DNA of 64,000 nucleotides, from assembly GCA_027493615.1 (NCBI GenBank), contig JAOSKK010000034.1:248001-312000 (forward strand). The letters run 5' to 3'. The position numbers and the translations under genes are program-made. A model generated the notes under the pieces. The model saw only the letters and a program-made list of their open reading frames with translations. It was not told where the DNA came from and made no database searches. The DNA comes from Verrucomicrobiota bacterium (GTDB lineage: Bacteria > Verrucomicrobiota > Verrucomicrobiia > Limisphaerales > J093). This document shows, in pieces, positions 19,610 through 29,697 of this stretch (positions are counted from its first letter, which is position 1; every line of letters starts with the position of its first letter).

Positions 19610-22600
19610 ATGCAAGCGTTTGTCGGCACCTGCATCCGACGCCCCGTGGCGGCGTCCATGCTGATCCTCGCGCTGGTCGTCGTCGGCATCGCCAGCTACC
19701 TGCGGCTGGACATTGACCGGTTTCCGTCGGTGGACCTGCCGGTGGTGCGCATCAGCACCACCCTGCCCGGCGCCTCGCCCGCCGAGGTCGAGTCCCAGGT
19801 GTCCCAACCCATCGAGGAGGCGGTGAACACCATCGAGGGCATCCAGGAACTGCGCTCCGTCAACGGCGCCGGCACGTCCTTCGTCATCGTCACCTTCGAG
19901 CTCTACCGCCAGATCGAGGCCGCCGCCCAGGATGTGCGCGACCGCGTCGCCACCGTCCTGCGGGATCTGCCTCGCGACACGGACCCGCCCATCACCTCGA
20001 AGGCGGACGCGGATCTGTCGCCCGTGCTGACCCTGGCGGTGACGGGACCGCGTTCCCAGCGCGAGTTGACCGAGATCGCGGACAAGATCGTGCGCGTGAC
20101 CCTCGAACGTTCCCCCGGGGTCGGCGAGGTCAACATCGTCGGCGGCCTGCAGCGGGCCATCAACATCTGGGTGGACGCCGATCGGCTCGCCGCCTACCAG
20201 CTCCCCATCACGGCAGTCCGGGAAGCCATCGACCGCCAGAACGCCAACATCCCGGGCGGCAATGTCACCGGGCCGCTGCGCGAGCACGTGCTGCGCACCA
20301 TGGGGCGCGTGACCGACGTGCGGGCCTTCAACGATTTGGTCATCGCCACCCGCAACGGCATCCCCATTCGCGTCCGGGACATCGGTTATGCCGAGGACGG
20401 CACCCGCGAACAGCGCTCCGTCGCCCGGCTCGATGGCGTGCCCACCGTCACGCTGGACGTCCTGCGGCAATCCGGCGCCAACACCGTCGCGGTCATCGAA
20501 GGGCTCAAGGAGCGGTTGAAGACGTTGGACGCCCTGCTGCCGGACGATGTGCGGGTCGAGATCCTCCGGGACCAGTCCCGCTACATCTACGAGGCCCTGC
20601 ACGAGATCAACCGCCACCTGATCCTCGGCAGCCTGCTGGCCTGCCTGGTCGTCCTCGCCTTCATGCGCAACTGGCGGGCCATGGTCATTGCCGCCGTGGC
20701 CATCCCCACGTCGGTGATCTCGACCTTCGGCATGATGGAAGCCCTGGGCTTCACCCTCAACAGCGTCACCATGCTCGCGCTGGTCCTGATGGTGGGCATC
20801 GTGATCGATGACGCGATCGTCGTCCTCGAGAACATCTTCCGGTTCGTCGAGGAGAAACAGCTCAAGCCCTTCGCCGCGGCCAAGGCCGCCACCGCCGAGA
20901 TCGGGCTGGCCGTGACGGCGACCACCTTCAGCCTCGTCGTCATCTTCGTGCCCGTCTCGTTCATGTCGAGTGTCTCGGGACGGTTCCTCTACCAGTTCGG
21001 GATCACCGCGGCTGCGGCGGTGCTGGTCAGCTTGCTGGTCTCCTTCACGCTCACGCCCATGATGAGCGCCCGGCTGCTGCGGGTCCGGCCCACCGCGCCG
21101 GGTGGTGGCCGGGACGAACCCCGTTCCCGCCGCGGCTTGTATGGCCGGGTCGATCACGCCTATCTCACCACGCTGGCCTGGGCCATGCGCCACCGTCTCC
21201 TGGTCCTTGGCGTGGCCACGGCGGTGGTGGCTTCCTCGATCCCGCTCTACCACCTGGTGCGCCAGGAATACGTGCCCTCCAACACCGACGAGGGTGAGTT
21301 CGACGTCCGCGTCACCGCGCCCGAAGGCACCAGCCTCACCGCCATGCACGAGGTGGCCGACCGCCTCGAGGCCGAACTGCGGTCCATCCCCGGCGTGCGC
21401 ATGGTCCTGACGTCGTGGGGGGGCAGCTTCCTGGGCGGGGTCAACAGTGCGCAGTTCTTCGTCCGCCTCGCCCCCCATGCCGAACGGGTGTTCTCCTGGC
21501 GACGTCTCCTGAGCTGGCGCCCCTGGAAGGCCTTCCAGGGCAACTTCTCCCAACGCGACGTCGTCCGCGAAGTCCGCCAGCGGCTGCGTCAGTTCCCCGA
21601 ACTCCGTGCCTCCGTGCGCAACCCGCAGACCATCAGCCTGGGCGGCCCCAACTTCGACATCGACTTCTCCCTCCTCGGCCCGGACCTCGAAGACCTGTAC
21701 GCCTTCGGCGACCACCTGCGGCGACGTGCCCCCGAACTGGGCCTGCTCGATGCCGACATCACCCTCAAGCTCGACAAGCCCGAGTTGCAGGTTGAGATCG
21801 ACCGCGAACGCGCCGCCCGGCTCGGCGTCGATACCGAACACATCGCCACCGCCCTGCGCCTCATGGTCGGCGGCGATCGCCGCGTCTCCCGGTTCCGCGA
21901 CGAAACCGTCAATGAGGATTACGACGTGCAACTGCGCCTGCAGGAAGCCGACCGCGACGATCCGCAGACCCTCGGGCGGCTGTTCGTGCCCGATCAAAGC
22001 GGCGGCTTGGTCCGGCTGGACAATCTCGTCCGCCTGGTTCCCACCGCCGCTGCTTCACGCATCGATCGCCTGGACCGCCAACGCGTCGTAAGCCTCCGCG
22101 CCGCGGTTGCCCCCGGCTTCGCTCAGGCCGACCGTATCGCCGCGCTGCGCGAGGAGGTGGCCCGGATGAACCTGCCTCCCGGTTACTCGAGCCGCGTCTC
22201 CGGCCGCGCCCGCGAGATGGAGACCACGTTCATCGAGTTCCTCTGGGCCTTCTCCCTGTCGGTCGTCCTGATGTACATCATCCTCGCGGCCCAGTTCGAA
22301 AGCCTCGTTCATCCCTTCACCATCCTGTTGTCCCTGCCCCTTTCGGTCCCCTTCGCGCTCCTGTCCCTCTGGGCGGCCGATCAGACCATCAACCTGTATT
22401 CCGCGCTCGGGATCCTTGTCCTCTTCGGGGTCGTGAAGAAGAACGCCATCCTCCAGATCGACCACATGAACCAGCTTCGCAGCGAAGGGAAGGAACGCCT
22501 GGCCGCGATTCTCGAGGCCAACCGCCACCGGCTGCGTCCCATCCTGATGACCACCTTCACGCTCGTGGCCGGCATGCTCCCGCTCGCCCTCGGGACCGGG

Positions 22601-22765
22601 CCGGGTGCCGAGGAACGCCGCGCCACCGCGGTGGTCGTGATTGGCGGTCAAACCCTGTGCCTGCTCCTGACGCTGGTCGTCACGCCGGTTGTCTATTCGG
22701 TCCTGGATGAACTCAAGGACCTCCGTAGGAGTCGAGGTCACAAGACTCACACCCCCTCCCCGTAG
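19610..22765 (+). CDS. RND-family efflux permease
   Basis: This is an intact 1051-residue AcrB/HAE1-like inner membrane pump that exports drugs or other amphiphiles using the proton gradient. It has the usual arrangement: TM1 at residues 10-30, a large periplasmic porter loop with PGASPAEVESQVSQPIEEAVNTIEG, TM2-6, a second periplasmic loop, and TM8-12. The proton-relay aspartates are visible in TM4 (GIVIDDAIVVLEN), and the TM10 lysine in GVVKKNAILQIDHMNQLR. The last dozen codons (RRSRGHKTHTPSP) are encoded by a copy of the TAGGAGTCGAGG repeat, so the native C-terminus has been extended or replaced by repeat sequence. It forms an operon with the adaptor 36 bp upstream. The substrate cannot be predicted. 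Confidence 0.93.
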   Translation: MQAFVGTCIRRPVAASMLILALVVVGIASYLRLDIDRFPSVDLPVVRISTTLPGASPAEVESQVSQPIEEAVNTIEGIQELRSVNGAGTSFVIVTFELYRQIEAAAQDVRDRVATVLRDLPRDTDPPITSKADADLSPVLTLAVTGPRSQRELTEIADKIVRVTLERSPGVGEVNIVGGLQRAINIWVDADRLAAYQLPITAVREAIDRQNANIPGGNVTGPLREHVLRTMGRVTDVRAFNDLVIATRNGIPIRVRDIGYAEDGTREQRSVARLDGVPTVTLDVLRQSGANTVAVIEGLKERLKTLDALLPDDVRVEILRDQSRYIYEALHEINRHLILGSLLACLVVLAFMRNWRAMVIAAVAIPTSVISTFGMMEALGFTLNSVTMLALVLMVGIVIDDAIVVLENIFRFVEEKQLKPFAAAKAATAEIGLAVTATTFSLVVIFVPVSFMSSVSGRFLYQFGITAAAAVLVSLLVSFTLTPMMSARLLRVRPTAPGGGRDEPRSRRGLYGRVDHAYLTTLAWAMRHRLLVLGVATAVVASSIPLYHLVRQEYVPSNTDEGEFDVRVTAPEGTSLTAMHEVADRLEAELRSIPGVRMVLTSWGGSFLGGVNSAQFFVRLAPHAERVFSWRRLLSWRPWKAFQGNFSQRDVVREVRQRLRQFPELRASVRNPQTISLGGPNFDIDFSLLGPDLEDLYAFGDHLRRRAPELGLLDADITLKLDKPELQVEIDRERAARLGVDTEHIATALRLMVGGDRRVSRFRDETVNEDYDVQLRLQEADRDDPQTLGRLFVPDQSGGLVRLDNLVRLVPTAAASRIDRLDRQRVVSLRAAVAPGFAQADRIAALREEVARMNLPPGYSSRVSGRAREMETTFIEFLWAFSLSVVLMYIILAAQFESLVHPFTILLSLPLSVPFALLSLWAADQTINLYSALGILVLFGVVKKNAILQIDHMNQLRSEGKERLAAILEANRHRLRPILMTTFTLVAGMLPLALGTGPGAEERRATAVVVIGGQTLCLLLTLVVTPVVYSVLDELKDLRRSRGHKTHTPSP

Positions 22766-22915
22766 GAGTCGAGGTCACGAGACTCACGCCTCCTGACGTC
22801 GGCGCCTACTCCCTTCGGTAGGAGTCGAGGTCACGAGACTCACGCCTCCTCCCCTCAGTAGGAGTCGAGGTGACGAGACTCACGCAGCGCTGAGCCTCCT
22901 CACGTCGGCGCCTAC
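22724..22915. repeat. Four copies of the TAGGAGTCGAGGTnACGAGACTC repeat
   Basis: Copies begin near 22726, 22763, 22818 and 22859, with core TAGGAGTCGAGGTCACGAGA. They are interleaved with a second motif (CCTCCTGACGTCGGCGCCTA and a variant ending near 22915). The first copy overlaps the end of the RND permease coding sequence. The same core recurs inverted near 35185, 35257 and 38093 and direct near 39881 and 39927. Spacing is irregular (37-55 bases) and there are no unique spacers, so this is an interspersed repeat family and not a CRISPR array. Confidence 0.9.
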
Positions 22916-22923
22916 CCCCTCCC

Positions 22924-25584
22924 TCACTCCCGGTAAGCCATCACCTCGACGAGATGCCGGCCCGTGTTCGCGGAGTTGTGGGTCTGGGTCACGCGCAGGT
23001 ACCGCACCAGCCGCGGCGTGAAGACACACGTATAGCCCGCGGCGGTGGCGGGGGCGCGTTCCTCCCGCCGATCCGCCACCCGCTCCCACTGCTGGCCATC
23101 ACTCGAAACCTCGACCGTGAACCCGTAATGGCGGTCGTCCCCGAAGTAACCCACCACCACAACGCGCCCCACTTCCGCCGGCGTCTCCAGGTCCACCTGC
23201 CACCACGCCGGGCCCGGATGTTTCACCACGTCCGTGGCCCAGTAGCCATCCAGGGTCCGGGCCCGGCCGTCGTTGGCGAGCGCCGGGGATGTCCCGGCAG
23301 CGCACTCGAGGCCGTCGCTGGTTTTCCCGTGGTCAGACTGCGGGCGTCCGGCTCGAAGAACCGGCCGTAGCTGGCCCAGAGACGACGCGCTTCGACCACG
23401 CTGTCGCCCTTCGGCTGGACCGGGAAGCGATCGTGTTGCTCCGACCACCGTTGCTCGAAATCGAACAGGGCGGCACCGAAGGCGGCTTCATCGAATGGCT
23501 GATCGCTGGCCAGCGATTGGTCCAGGTGCTGGAAGAAGATCTCCCAGCGCTTGAGGTAGAAATCGGTCAGCAACCCCGACCACTGCCGCGCGGCATAATC
23601 CCGCAGGATGGCGCCGTTGCCCCACAACGTCAGGACTCGACGCGCGTTCCACTCATAGCGATCGCGCTCGGCGTCGGTCACGCCCCATCGACGGGCGTCC
23701 TCGAGCCAGGGCCCGAGGAGGAACTCCGGCCGCGTGGCCAGCAGGGCGTCGAGATCCCGGATGAACCCGAGCATCTGGTCGGCGGCCTGCCGCAACGCGG
23801 TCCGGTCCCGACCCCGGTAGGCATCGAGCACCTGGCGGTGCAAGTCCGCCGAAGCATTGCCGAAAACCTGGCGCGTGACATTCACCAGGTCGAAGCGGAA
23901 GGCGTCCACCTGGCCCAGGTCCGCGGCCGCCGCCAGCAGCGCCCGTCCGGCCTCAGCCAGCCGGTCGTTCGCATACGGCGTGACCGGGGGTGCGCCCAGC
24001 GACGGGGGGCCCATGAACGTCGCGCGGTTGTCGAACGAGGCCTGAAACGCGGTCTCGTGAAGGATCCGCCAGGCCCGGCGCGCCTCCGGGTGATCCTGGC
24101 CGTAGGCGCGACGGGCAAAGTCCGCGAGCCAATCCTCGAGCGGTACCGGTTCGCTCCGCCAGGCCAGCTCGAAGAGGAGATCGAACACCACCGGGTTGTT
24201 GTCGAGGGCCTCGTTGACGAAGCCGAGCCCCGAAAGCCGGCCGGCCTTGGGATCCCGGCGGGCCGCCCAGTAATCCTGGTTCAACCGGTCCAGCGCGCCA
24301 CCCAGCCACACGCGGCCGCCGAAATTCTGGATGGCGCACCAGAGCCAGGGCTTGCCGCAGAACGCCTGGGTCAGGCTCCACACGGGCGTGTTCTCGCAAT
24401 AGAGGTCCAGCAACAGGATCCGGTCATCCGGCACCGGCCCGAGCACCGCCTCGATGCGGGGCTGGGTCCAGAAATGTCGGGCGTGAAAGAACGGCCAGCC
24501 CTGGAGAACCCACACCGCCTGCGGATCGCTGTGGCGCAAGCCGTCGTAGATCGCCCGCCCGATGGCCGCGAGGTAGTCCGTGTCGCCGCGGGGCGGGATC
24601 ATCTCGATGAACGTGTCAGCCGCATAGAAGTGGTCGGTGCCGAACAGCCGGCTTTGTTCTTCGAGGAACGTCGCGGCCAGCCGCGGAAAGAGCGGATCCA
24701 GCGGATCCAGAACGAACGTGTTCCACTCGAGCCACGTGATGGTCTGCAGCTTCGCGTTCGGGAACTGATTCGTCACCGTGGCCGGCACATGCCCGGTGAA
24801 GCCTTGCAGCACGGGAGTCATGCCGAACGCGCGTTGCCGGTCGAGGATCTGCCGGCTCAGCGTGGCGTGGCGCTCGATCCAATCCGCCGGCAAGGGCCCG
24901 CCGTGCCCGTCCAGGCAGCCCATCCAGCCGAATGGCAGGTAGGGCGGGCCCGCCAGAAATGCCCGCATGCCCTCTTCGCTCCAGCCCATCTTCCGCGCGA
25001 CCGCCTGCCACACCGCTTCCTGGCCGGTGACCGAGAGCGGCAGGTTGACCCCGTTGAGCGCCATCCAGTCGATCAACCGCTCCCACTGCGACCAGTCATA
25101 CCACGGCAACGAATAGCCGAAGCAGCAGTAGTTCAGGAAGTACCGGTACCGCGCCGAACTCACGCGCCGCAGCTTGGGTTCGACCTTCGGAAGCGGATCC
25201 GGCAACTGCAACTGGCGGCCGCCCGTCAGCGAGTAGTGTGCGTGACAGTGGTACTTCAAATACCAGTTCAACGCCGACGCCAGCGAAACACCGCTGTTGC
25301 CCCCGCAGCACGACCCGGTCCCCGCGCGTCTCCACCTCGAACACATCCCCCGCCGGGTCGGCCGGCACCGTCTCCAGCACGAACCGCTGTGCGTGGTTCG
25401 GCACCAACCGCTCCAGCAAGCCTCGAGCGGCCTCGACGCCGTCCGCCGCCGCCGGCCTGGCCAGGGCAAGGCACCATCCCAGGAACAAGACGGCAGCAAG
25501 GACGGTCCGCCGGTACGCAGCCCGCCGACGGTTCGGGGGCGCTGGGCAGCAGCGGGAACACGCACCGAACGCCCGATGGCTCAT
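22924..25584 (-). CDS. GH89 alpha-N-acetylglucosaminidase with C-terminal discoidin domain (frameshifted)
   Basis: This secreted glycoside hydrolase of family 89 (NAGLU-type) removes terminal alpha-linked GlcNAc from glycans such as heparan sulphate or mucin. A signal peptide (TVLAAVLFLGWCLALARPAAA) leads into the small N-terminal alpha/beta domain. The TIM barrel has WMALNGVNLPLSVTGQEAVW, the acid/base segment YAADTFIEMIPP and the second catalytic Glu in LDLYCENTPVW, followed by NFGG. Both glutamates match those of human NAGLU by motif. A helical domain and a C-terminal discoidin/F5-8C-like domain (GRVVVVGYFGDDRHYGFTVEV) complete about 885 residues. Frame breaks lie near 25280 and 23300. An earlier in-frame ATG exists at 25635. 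The two sulfatases elsewhere in the window would be sensible partners in sulphated-glycan degradation. Confidence 0.88.
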
Positions 25585-25781
25585 GCGAGACTGAGAGAAG
25601 CCGGGTGTGGCCAGAGGAAGCTGCGGGGCTTGCATGACCCCGAGCGTAGTCCTCCTCCCAAACCTGTCGAGACAAGCTCCGCCTGGGAGCCTGGCCCCGC
25701 CACCCCGGGGCTCCCGGGCCGCGCGAGCGCCGCGTGAAGAACGCCATTGAGCCCGCCGCGGCGCCGCCTTAACCTCGATGC

Positions 25782-26243
25782 ATGACGTGGTTGCTTCGCC
25801 TCGGTTCCGCTCTGGCCTTGTGGGCCAGCCTGGCCACCGCCAACGCGGCTCCTGACCAGGTCATCAAGGTCCTGCCGCACTTCCTGGATCGGAACGGCAA
25901 ACACGCCCTCTCACCGAGCTTGTTTGAGCGCGACGCCTACCAGGCCATGCTCCGCCAATCGCCGGAAAAGCGGGGCGGCATGCAGTTCGATGTGCAGTGG
26001 AAGGCGCGCAAGATCGCGGGCCGCACGTTGAAGCTGCGGCTCGAGTTGGTGACCGACCGTTACCCGAAAGGCCAGCCGTTCCTGGCCGATATCGAGCTCG
26101 GCCGCAGCAGCCGGTTGGGTCGCTGGAAACGCATCCGGCTCGAAGCCCCCTTGATGGCCAGGCTGGGTGAAGTCGTGGCCTGGCGCGTCACCCTCCACGA
26201 CGGCGTCAACGAATTGTCCAGCCGCCAGTCGTTCCTCTGGTGA
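25782..26243 (+). CDS. Small secreted protein of unknown function
   Basis: This is an intact 153-residue protein with a clear Sec signal peptide (TWLLRLGSALALWASLATANA, cleavage likely after residue 22). The mature part is basic and predicted mostly beta, with segments such as IKVLPHFLDRNGKHALSPSLFERDAYQ, LKLRLELVTDRYP and VVAWRVTLHDGVNELSSRQSFLW. I do not recognise a named family. It stands alone between the divergently placed GH89 gene and a repeat-rich gap. The clean signal peptide and coherent composition support a real gene. Confidence 0.7.
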   Translation: MTWLLRLGSALALWASLATANAAPDQVIKVLPHFLDRNGKHALSPSLFERDAYQAMLRQSPEKRGGMQFDVQWKARKIAGRTLKLRLELVTDRYPKGQPFLADIELGRSSRLGRWKRIRLEAPLMARLGEVVAWRVTLHDGVNELSSRQSFLW

Positions 26244-26730
26244 TCCGCTGGCCTGCGGGCCGCTCGCTCAAGCGAACCCGCCCTCCCTGAACCGCAGTGC
26301 AGGAGTCAGGAGGGAGAGTGCGGAAGCGGCATCTGTCCACGTCGATTCATGGCCCCTGAGCAGTTCCAAGAGAACCACGTCCGTTCCCCAATTCCCGATG
26401 TTCGTAATCGGTGGAGGGACTCCCCGTGTTGGATTCCCCGCCGATTACGAACATCGGGGATTGGGCTGAGAGACGCTCACCATGGGCCTGGGGTCGGGAC
26501 GCAAGCCCACGCCCGCGTCGTGCCAGACGCCTCTGTCTCCTTGAACCAGTGGTGCGGGCTTCCAGCCTGCACCCTCCCCGGTTCCTGGCCCCCGAGCCGG
26601 TCCGCAAGGAACAGGACGCTTCCCACGACCCCGGTTGCGCACCCAGGTTCCCACCTGGCCCGCTTGGTGAAACCTCCTGGGAAGCCCTCCGCACCGACCG
26701 GTTAGCGCGCCGCCCGCGCCCGCCTTCGCC
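26244..26730. repeat. Intergenic repeat island
   Basis: No gene is supported here. It contains a palindrome with 18-base arms (CCCGATGTTCGTAATCGG at 26394-26411 and its complement at 26441-26458), embedded in about 125 bases similar to 13572-13700. A GGTGCGGGCTTCCAGCCTGC element lies near 26551 and is followed by CCCTCCCCGGTTC, as at 13.7 kb. Confidence 0.75.
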
Positions 26731-28136
26731 TCACGCCCGTTTCCGACGCGTCGGCGGCCCCCGCCGCCACACGTAACGAAACATCAACACCCGCAGCGCG
26801 GCCGTGAGCGGGATCGCCAGAATCCCACCGAGCAGGCCCCCGAGCAAGGTGGTGCCGGTGATCACCGCTATGATGATCGTCAGCGGATGCAGCCCCACGC
26901 GGTCCCCGAGAATCTTCGGCTGGATCACAAAGCCCTCCAGCAGTTGAACCGTCACATACACCCCCAGAGCCATCAGCGGATGCAGCCAGTCCGTGTACTG
27001 CACAAACGCAATCGCCACCGCCGCCGCGAAGGTGATCGCCGCACCGATGTACGGAATCAGAGTCAACACCGTCGCCACCGCCCCCAGCAACACCGCGTAC
27101 GGCAGCCCGATCAGGCTGAACCCAATCGCGTACAAGATCCCGTCGCAGATGGCGACCAGCACCTGCCCCCGGAAAAAGGCAATCAGGTAGTCGTTGATCG
27201 CACCCAGCACAAACGCCAGCTCGTCCTTCAAATGCGACTTGGCCAGGGGCAGGTACTCGGTCCATTTGGATTCGATCCCCGTTTCTCGAGCAGGAAGTAG
27301 AACGCATACACCGGGATCAGGAAAAAGCCCACCAACGCCCCGAAACCCGCCGCCACACGCCCCACCTGGCCGAACGCCCAGGACCCGAACTTCTGCGCCA
27401 GCCCGGTCAGCCAACTGGTGGCGCTCGTGAACAGCTTCGGATCCAGCTCGATACCCCACGAACGGGCCCACTCGAGCAAATCCTTCACGCTCGGCGCCGG
27501 CATCGCCCCCCGGCGGTTCCGCGCTCCTCGCGCCGGGCGGAATCCGCCTCCACTTCCGGCACGGGCGTGGGCGAGGTCACGACGTTCTCCGGCCCGGCAT
27601 TGGTGGTCAGCAGCACCACCGGACCGGAGGTGGGAGCGCGTGACGCGGCGTCGCCGGGGACGGACTGGAAGGGGGTCAGATTCGCAGCCGGCTGGTTCGT
27701 GCCCAGCCAGTTCGCAGGCAAACGAAGCAGGCTCCGGATGAGCTGGGGGGTCGGTGATGTAGGCCTCCACCCGATTGTGCAGGTTGGTGGCGTACACCGG
27801 CACCCGCCCCACCAACTCGCGGGTCTCCACCACGATCCGCGGCACCACGCTCCCGATCACCGCCGCGACGGTCATCAGCGACAAGGCGAACACACACAGA
27901 ATGCCCCGGGGCCGCGGGACCCGCCGCTTCTCCAGATAGTCCACCACCGGGTCCAACAGGTAGGCAATCACGCCCGCCACGGCCAGCGGCCAGAGCACGG
28001 GGGCCAACAAGCCCAGCACCTTGCCCAAACCCCAGATCAGGGCCACCACCAGTCCCACCAACGTCGCCAGCGCAAGGCCGGTCAACGCCGCCCAAATCAG
28101 GCGCGCCTGCGTTTCGGTGGGAGGAGGCAGGATCAC
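26731..28136 (-). CDS. AI-2E family transporter (PerM/YdiK-like, frameshifted)
   Basis: This is a polytopic membrane protein of the AI-2E/PerM family, whose members have been linked to autoinducer-2 or small-solute and ion export. The likely GTG start gives VILPPPTETQARLIWAALTG. The N-terminal half has three hydrophobic helices and LLDPVVDYLEKRRVPR, a family landmark. The C-terminal half has helices with FLIPVYAFYFLLEK, RGQVLVAICDGILYAIGFSLIGLPYAVLLG, LIPYIGAAITF and the signature LLEGFVIQPKILGDRVGLHPLTII. Frame breaks lie near 27755 (C6 run), 27520 and 27295. Restored length is about 465 residues. It lies 40 bp downstream of proC on the same strand. Confidence 0.82.
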
Positions 28137-28176
28137 GCGCGATTCCCCAGGCTTGGCTTTCCGGTTCGCCGCGGGC

Positions 28177-28990
28177 TCAGTCCCCGCCAAGCTGCCGCGA
28201 CTTGTCCGCGGCGGCACGCACCGCGCCCAGGAGCGCGCCCCGAACCCCGGCCCGCTCGAGGTGATGGAGCCCTCGATGGTGGTGCCACCCGGGCTGGTGA
28301 CCCGGTCCTTGAGCACGCCCGGATGCAAGCCGGTCTCGAGGACCATGCGGGCGGTCCCCAGCAACGTCTGCGCCGCCAATCGGGTCGCCAGGTCCCGCGG
28401 CAGACCCGCCGCCACCCCCCGTCGCTCAGCGCCTCGATCATCACGCAGGCAAAGGCCGGGCCGCTGCCGCTCAGGCCCGTAACGGCATCCAGCAGCCGCT
28501 CCGGTACTTCGAACGCCAGGCCCACCGCTCCCAGGAACCGTGCGGTCCACTCCGCATCCTCACGGCCGGCAGCCCGGCCAAGGGCGAATCCGGATGCCCC
28601 TTCGCCCACGAGCGCCGGCGTGTTCGGCATCACGCGCACCACCCGGGTACCGGCGGGCAGCGCGGCTTCGAGCCTGGCCAGCCGTACCCCCGCGGCGAGA
28701 GAAATGAGCCGATGCCCGGGACCGATCGCCGGGGCCAGCTCCTGCAACACCTCCTCCACCTGGAGAGGCTTCACCGCCAACACCAGCGTCGCGGCCGCTG
28801 CCGCCACTTCACGGTTGGCGGCCAGGACCCGCCCCTGGGTTTCCTGGGCGAATCGTTCGCGGGCCGCCGCCGACACGTCGCTCGCCACCAGGCCCTCGGG
28901 TCGCACCAAGCCAGCCTGAACCAGGCCCTTGGCCAGGGCCGTGGCCATCTGGCCCGCCCCCAAAAACCCAATGGTCGACTCGGCGGACAT
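28177..28990 (-). CDS. proC: Pyrroline-5-carboxylate reductase (frameshifted)
   Basis: ProC performs the last step of proline synthesis, NAD(P)H-dependent reduction of 1-pyrroline-5-carboxylate. It begins MSAESTIGFLGAGQMATALAKGL with the Rossmann motif, then LVLAVKPLQVEEVL, VRVMPNTPALVGEGASGFA and the signature VTGLSGSGPAFACVMIEALSDGG. The frame breaks near 28420 after EALSDGG; the other frame continues VAAGLPRDLATRLAAQTLLGTARMV and SPGGTTIEGS, the expected C-terminal dimerisation region. A second small correction near 28240 brings the protein to ADKSRQLGGD and the TGA at 28177-28179. Restored length is about 270 residues, normal for ProC. Confidence 0.92.
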
Positions 28991-29047
28991 GGGGGCGGAA
29001 GCTACCAGTGGCGCGGAGGCGGCGAAAGCAGAAACACCGACGAGCCA

Positions 29048-29140
29048 ATGGGGTCAAACATTGACATTTGACAATTCCCGCCGGGCGGCGGCACGCGCTG
29101 GTGGGCCGATGAAATGTCAAATGTCAATGTTTGACCCCAT
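29048..29140. repeat. 26-base inverted-repeat element (ATGGGGTCAAACATTGACAT), copy 1
   Basis: Two perfectly complementary 26-base arms (29048-29073 and 29115-29140), starting ATGGGGTCAAACATTGACAT, flank 41 bases. A second copy is at 53831-53934, and a diverged half-arm is near 62669. The arms have lower GC than the surroundings. This resembles REP-type or tiny MITE-like elements mobilised in trans; no transposase of that kind is visible in the window. Confidence 0.85.
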
Positions 29141-29194
29141 TGCGTCCTCCAAGCTTCAGGCTTGCCGAGTGTCGCTGCTTGGCCCACTGTGGCC

Positions 29195-29272
29195 CCGGCA
29201 ATGGGGTTTGCCTCTCGCCCGCCGGGCGAGTCAACCGCCTGAACCGGGTTCAGCGCTGATAACTCCTACTCC
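29195..29272 (+). promoter_or_regulatory. Fluoride riboswitch (crcB motif)
   Basis: The aptamer has the conserved architecture. A P1 hairpin GGCA/TGCC (29197-29200 with 29209-29212) encloses the loop ATGGGGTT. A variable hairpin CTCGCCCGCCGGGCGAG follows, then AACCGCC, a P3 stem CTGAAC/GTTCAG, and the hallmark CTGATAACTCCTAC (29256-29269). Loop GGGGTT can pair with AACTCC to make the required pseudoknot (one G-U pair). The P1 base pairs differ from the common GGCG/CGCC but covary. It lies directly upstream of crcB, the classic target. Confidence 0.9.
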
Positions 29273-29296
29273 GGCCAGCGCGATGGCGGAGTTATC
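29258..29296 (+). promoter_or_regulatory. Riboswitch expression platform masking the crcB ribosome-binding site
   Basis: GATAACTCC (29258-29266), part of the aptamer's 3' strand, is perfectly complementary to GGAGTTATC (29288-29296). The latter contains the GGAG Shine-Dalgarno, which ends 7 bases before the crcB ATG. The same AACTCC is needed for the ligand-stabilised pseudoknot, so the two structures exclude each other. With fluoride bound, the ribosome-binding site is free; without it, the site is masked. This reads as translational ON control. Confidence 0.8.
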
Positions 29297-29298
29297 CT

Positions 29299-29696
29299 AT
29301 GCTGAATGCGATGTGGATCTTCCTGGGAAGCGGGTTGGGCGGCGTGGCCCGCTGGACCGTTTCCGGCTGGGTCGCCGAGCGGGTGGGACAAACGTTCCCT
29401 TGGGGACGCTCGTGGTCAACGTGACCGGGTCCTTCGTCATTGGCGTATTCGCCACGCTGACCGGGCCCGAGGGTCGGTACTTCGCGCCGGCAAGCCTGCG
29501 GCAGTTCTTCATGCTGGGCGTGTGCGGAGGTTACACGACGTTCTCCTCCTTCAGCCTGCAGACGCTGAACCTGGCGCAGGAGGGCCAGGGGCTGCGGGCG
29601 GTCGGCAATAGCCTCCTCACCTTGCTGCTCTGCCTGGCCGGTGTCTGGGTGGGCCACGCCCTGGCCCTGACCGTCAACGCGGCGGGGGATTCCTGA
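29299..29696 (+). CDS. crcB: Fluoride channel CrcB/Fluc (frameshifted)
   Basis: CrcB (Fluc) is a small dual-topology membrane channel that lets fluoride leave the cell. The start lies 7 bases after the riboswitch-controlled GGAG and gives MLNAMWIFLGSGLGGVARWTVSGW. The family signatures are the GxxGxxxRW opening, GTLVVNVTGSFVIGVF and the phenylalanine/serine track GVCGGYTTFSSFSLQT. Four hydrophobic helices fit. The frame breaks near 29405 in TTCCCTTGGGGACG, where one extra G gives FPWGTLVVN. Restored length is about 132 residues, typical of Fluc. The stop is followed one base later by the DUF190 start. Confidence 0.93.
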
Positions 29697-29697
29697 C

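Noticed and set aside
18344..21997. 1217-codon open frame on the minus strand
   Set aside because: It lies wholly opposite the intact RND adaptor and permease. Its composition (Gly, His, Asp, Val-rich) is the mirror image of a high-GC gene, with no domain.
22724..22915. Possible CRISPR array
   Set aside because: Repeats are irregularly spaced, occur in both orientations elsewhere, have no unique spacers, and no cas genes are present.
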